A stretch of 64,000 nucleotides of DNA from Papaver somniferum. Taxonomy: Eukaryota; Streptophyta; Magnoliopsida; Ranunculales; Papaveraceae. The DNA is taken from contig NC_039366.1 of NCBI RefSeq assembly GCF_003573695.1, forward strand, positions 163,880,339 through 163,944,338, in the 5' to 3' direction. A program made the translations under genes and the position numbers. Of the stretch, positions 61,403 to 64,000 are shown one piece after another (positions within the stretch are counted from its first letter, which is position 1; each line of letters opens with the position of its first letter). The notes below the pieces were generated by a model. That model searched no databases. It was not told where the DNA came from and was given only the letters and a program-made list of their open reading frames with translations.

Positions 61403-62919
61403 TCACCATTCAGTTGGTGATCGGACGGGCCGAATGCCCACTTCCTTTATTTTTCCTTGGCTTATCAATGGTGGTCGAGCTAACAGATTTCTTACTTCTT
61501 CTGGAATATTAATCTGTTTGTCTTTATCCAGACTCACTCTTTGCATGTTCTTTTGATGTTTGGTGACTTTCTTGTTGCTTTTTTTGAATCTCCAACAGGT
61601 ATCTTTAACATGTCTTGAATGTCCACATAAGGAGCAGATCAATGTGTATTTTTCGTCTACATGTAATTTCTCCTCTTTAACACAATGCTCAACCATTGTT
61701 TCCTGATTTGCAGAACCCATCACCTTTGTTGTTTTGCTATTGAACCCTAAACCATGATAGTTTCCAAAGGATCTCTGACCAAGCAACATTGCTGTAACTT
61801 TGTCAGAGCTTCCAGACAGCCATTGGAGGTCATCTCTGAGAGAATTAATATCTTCTTCCTTTAGAGACATGGTTTTGACGAATTTAATATTAAGATGCTC
61901 CATCTCAATATTTTTAGTTTGGAGTGATGATTCAACATTCCTCAAGCAGGCTTTAAGACAAGGTTCTCTTGAAGAATCTCTTTATTCAGGAGATCAACCA
62001 GCTCAGTGTCAAATTCAAGTTTTGAATCAGAATTTGAAGTTGAAAGAGAATCTGAAGTAAGGGCAGTAAATCCATTGCACCAGTTAGACTCAACTGAGTT
62101 ATATTGAGAAGTATTGTCTTCTGTTTAATGAGCAACCAGAGAAGATGGAGAACCTGCAAATCTATTCTTCCTTTTTATTAAACTCTTGACCTCATTGACT
62201 ATTAGTGAACGATCACATTCATCATCCCAAGATAGGTGAGAGGAAGACATCTCAGTTTTGTTCACAGCGTTGAGTGCGAACATTCTCCCTATCTCTTGAT
62301 CAAGAATTCTTAACTTTACAATAAGTGTCGTCCTGGAAAGTGCATCAGGGTTATTTCCCTCAACGATGGCATGCTTCTTAAACTCGTATCTAGATGGCAG
62401 CAACTTGAGAATTTTCATCACAATGTCCTTTTCAGGAATAGTCTTACCCAATGCAAAAGATGCATTAACAATTTCAGACACTCTGTGATTGAACTCATCA
62501 ATTGTATCCTCATCTTCCATACGAAGGTTCCCCCAATCAGAATTAAGGTTTTTAAGCCTAGCGTCCTTTTCACTGGAGTTACCTTCGAATATGGTTTCTA
62601 AGATATCCCAAGCATCTTTAGACCTAGTGCAATTAGACACCTGGTGCTGAAGATTTGGGGTAATGGCATGTATGATAGCATTCAAACCGTCGGAATTTTA
62701 CTTTACAACATTTATCTCAGCAGGGGTGTATTCACCAATAGGTTTGGGAACGTTTACATCTCCAACTGCCACAACGGGAGCATCATAGCCATTAACAACA
62801 TATACCCATGATTGAAAATCACGTGCTTGAAGAAAAGATCGCATTTCAATTTTCCACCGTAAGTAATTAGAGCCATCGAAGACTGGTGGTACGTTAATAG
62901 AGATAACACCTCTGACCAT
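61403..62919 (-). pseudogene. Copia gag gene, in pieces
   Basis: The N-terminus (62919-62698) has 'PPVFDGSNYLRWKIEMRSFL', the standard opening of copia gag. After an in-frame TAA (62698-62700) the UBN2-type gag continues (62685-62125): 'CTRSKDAWDILETIFEG', 'MEDEDTIDEFNHRVSEI', 'KILKLLPSRYE'. A frame break follows; the C-terminal piece (61945-61403) has a coiled-coil-like start, 'GLGFNSKT' and a CCHC zinc knuckle (Cys-X2-Cys-X4-His-X4-Cys, 'CSLCGHSRHVKDTC'). Gag forms the particle and binds RNA. The stop and frame break mean that this copy probably makes no full-length gag. Confidence 0.85.
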
Positions 62920-62971
62920 AGAGTCAGATCGCTACAAACACAGACTTGTAAAGTCTTAAACGTGTTTGCCT

Positions 62972-62983
62972 GCTCTGATACCA
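62972..62983 (-). promoter_or_regulatory. Primer-binding site for initiator tRNA-Met
   Basis: Minus-strand TGGTATCAGAGC complements the 3' end of plant initiator tRNA-Met and lies two bases from the end of the 5' LTR (62986). This fixes the element's orientation. Confidence 0.93.
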
Positions 62984-62985
62984 AT

Positions 62986-64000
62986 TGAAAAAGCGGGGGT
63001 CTAACAACACCACCCAATATTTCGCTTAGCAATCTGTATGGAAAAACTCGAATATACTTTTAAGAGAATCAACAAGACTCAATCAATTAAAAGTATATCA
63101 ACGAGTTTATATCTCTCTCTTGATTTGATTTCCTCAAACAGAAACTGTGAGTACTAATCAAATACAAGGAACAACTTGGATGGTACCAAAGACCAATATC
63201 CAAGTGTCAATCAATATCAATCAACAACCGTTAGGTCGGATTCTCCAATTGATTGATCTAACGCACAACTTGTATTATTTCAATTATAAAGATAAAACAA
63301 TATAATGCGGAAATTGAAATAACACAGACACCAGAAATTTTGTTAACGAGGAAACCGCAAATACAAAAAAACCCCGGGACCTAGTCCAGATTGAACACAC
63401 ACTGTATTAAGCCGCTACAGACACTATCCTACTCCAAGCTAACTTCGGACTGGACTGTAGTTGAACCCCAATCAGTCTCCCACTGATCCAAGGTACAGTT
63501 GTACTCCCCACGCCTCTGATCCCAGAAGGATACTGCGCACTTGATTCCCTTAGCTAATCTCACCCACAACTAAGAGTTGCTACGACCCAAAATCGTAGGC
63601 TTTGACAATAAACAAATCTGTCTCACACAGACAAGTCTATCAAAGGATCAATCTGTCTCCCAAGGAAAAACCCTAAAGTTTTTGTTCCGTCTTTTGATAA
63701 TAATCAAATTGAACGAGAACCAATTGATAATCCGATCTTATATTCCCGAAGAACAACCTAGATTAATCAATCACCTCACAACAATCTTAATCGTATGGTA
63801 GCGAAACAAGATGTTGTGGAATCACAAACAATGAGACGAAGATGTTTGTGATTACTTTTTATATCTTGCCTATCGGGGATATCAAATCTCAAGCCAATCA
63901 ATCTGATTGTACTCGTACGATAGAAGATACAAGATCAGATCACACAACTACGATAAAAGTAGTATCGGTCTGGCTTCACAATCCCAATGAAGTATTTAAG
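62986..64000 (-). repeat. 5' LTR of the gag-only copia element, cut by window end
   Basis: It aligns without gaps to 56726-57740, with roughly 33 mismatches counted by eye over 1015 bases (about 97 per cent identical). It starts TGAAAAAGCGGG. The rest lies outside the window. Confidence 0.92.

Larger units (their letters stand above)
56726..64000 (-). mobile_element. Non-autonomous Ty1/copia element (gag-only, Sirevirus-like), runs off the window
   Basis: On the minus strand: 5' LTR (64000 and beyond to 62986), primer-binding site, gag region (62919 to 61403), about 2.2 kb of non-pol sequence, polypurine tract and 3' LTR (59133 to 56726). The internal region is only 3852 bp. No protease, integrase, reverse transcriptase or RNase H was found in any frame, so mobilisation would need enzymes from a relative. 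A coiled-coil gag, a zinc knuckle and several polypurine tracts upstream of the 3' LTR resemble the Sirevirus lineage. Terminal repeats with gag alone fit the TR-GAG class of non-autonomous elements. Confidence 0.85.

Overview
This is nuclear DNA from a eudicot plant. The evidence is spliced genes with GT-AG introns, a SUPERMAN-type C2H2 zinc-finger repressor gene, plant L1-type LINEs, Ty1/copia and Ty3/gypsy LTR elements, MITEs and one nuclear tRNA gene. One gene encodes plastid ribosomal protein L32 with a long N-terminal extension, so it looks like an rpl32 copy moved from plastid to nucleus. Such transfers are known in only a few lineages, among them Thalictroideae (Ranunculaceae), Salicaceae, Rhizophoraceae and some Euphorbia. 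A thalictroid is a reasonable guess at the source but is not proven.

Layout. 1-2483 is a copia-type LTR cut by the window edge, followed by a decayed LINE reverse-transcriptase fragment (2730-3693). 3694-21685 is one broken Ty3/gypsy element on the minus strand. It has a 5.7 kb 3' LTR (3694-9441) that carries a nested solo LTR (5005-7429, duplication GCTGG). Next comes an antisense plant-mobile-domain (PMD) gene on the plus strand with its own TATA box and introns (about 9726-19254), interrupted by a 4.8 kb Mutator-like element (14275-19084, 9-bp duplication). Then come an integrase C-terminus, a protease and gag on the minus strand; most of pol and the 5' LTR are missing. 21686-22940 is a truncated copia LTR and 22941-23603 a LINE 3' end.

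A gene-bearing stretch follows: the rpl32-type gene (27463-28294), a full-length L1-type LINE (29225-38901, 16-bp target duplication) carrying a 3.5 kb solo gypsy LTR in its ORF2, a possible 5' exon at 42910-43095, a tRNA gene (43667-43740) and the zinc-finger gene (46982-48028, minus). From 48.7 kb small insertions dominate: a Harbinger-type MITE (48696-49130), a truncated LINE (49151-50011), a poly(A) retroposon (51088-51631), another MITE (51751-52169), a solo copia LTR (53832-55192, duplication ATTTA) and a LINE endonuclease remnant. The window ends in a recent minus-strand copia element (56726 to beyond 64000) with two similar LTRs, primer-binding site and polypurine tract, but only gag-type coding sequence.

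Only the L32 gene, the zinc-finger gene and perhaps the tRNA look like intact host genes; nearly all other coding sequence is broken transposon DNA. Nesting gives relative ages: LINE before its solo LTR; gypsy element before its nested LTR, the Mutator-like insertion and the deletion joined to the copia LTR. Positions and motifs were read by eye; family names rest on motif recognition, not on a database search.
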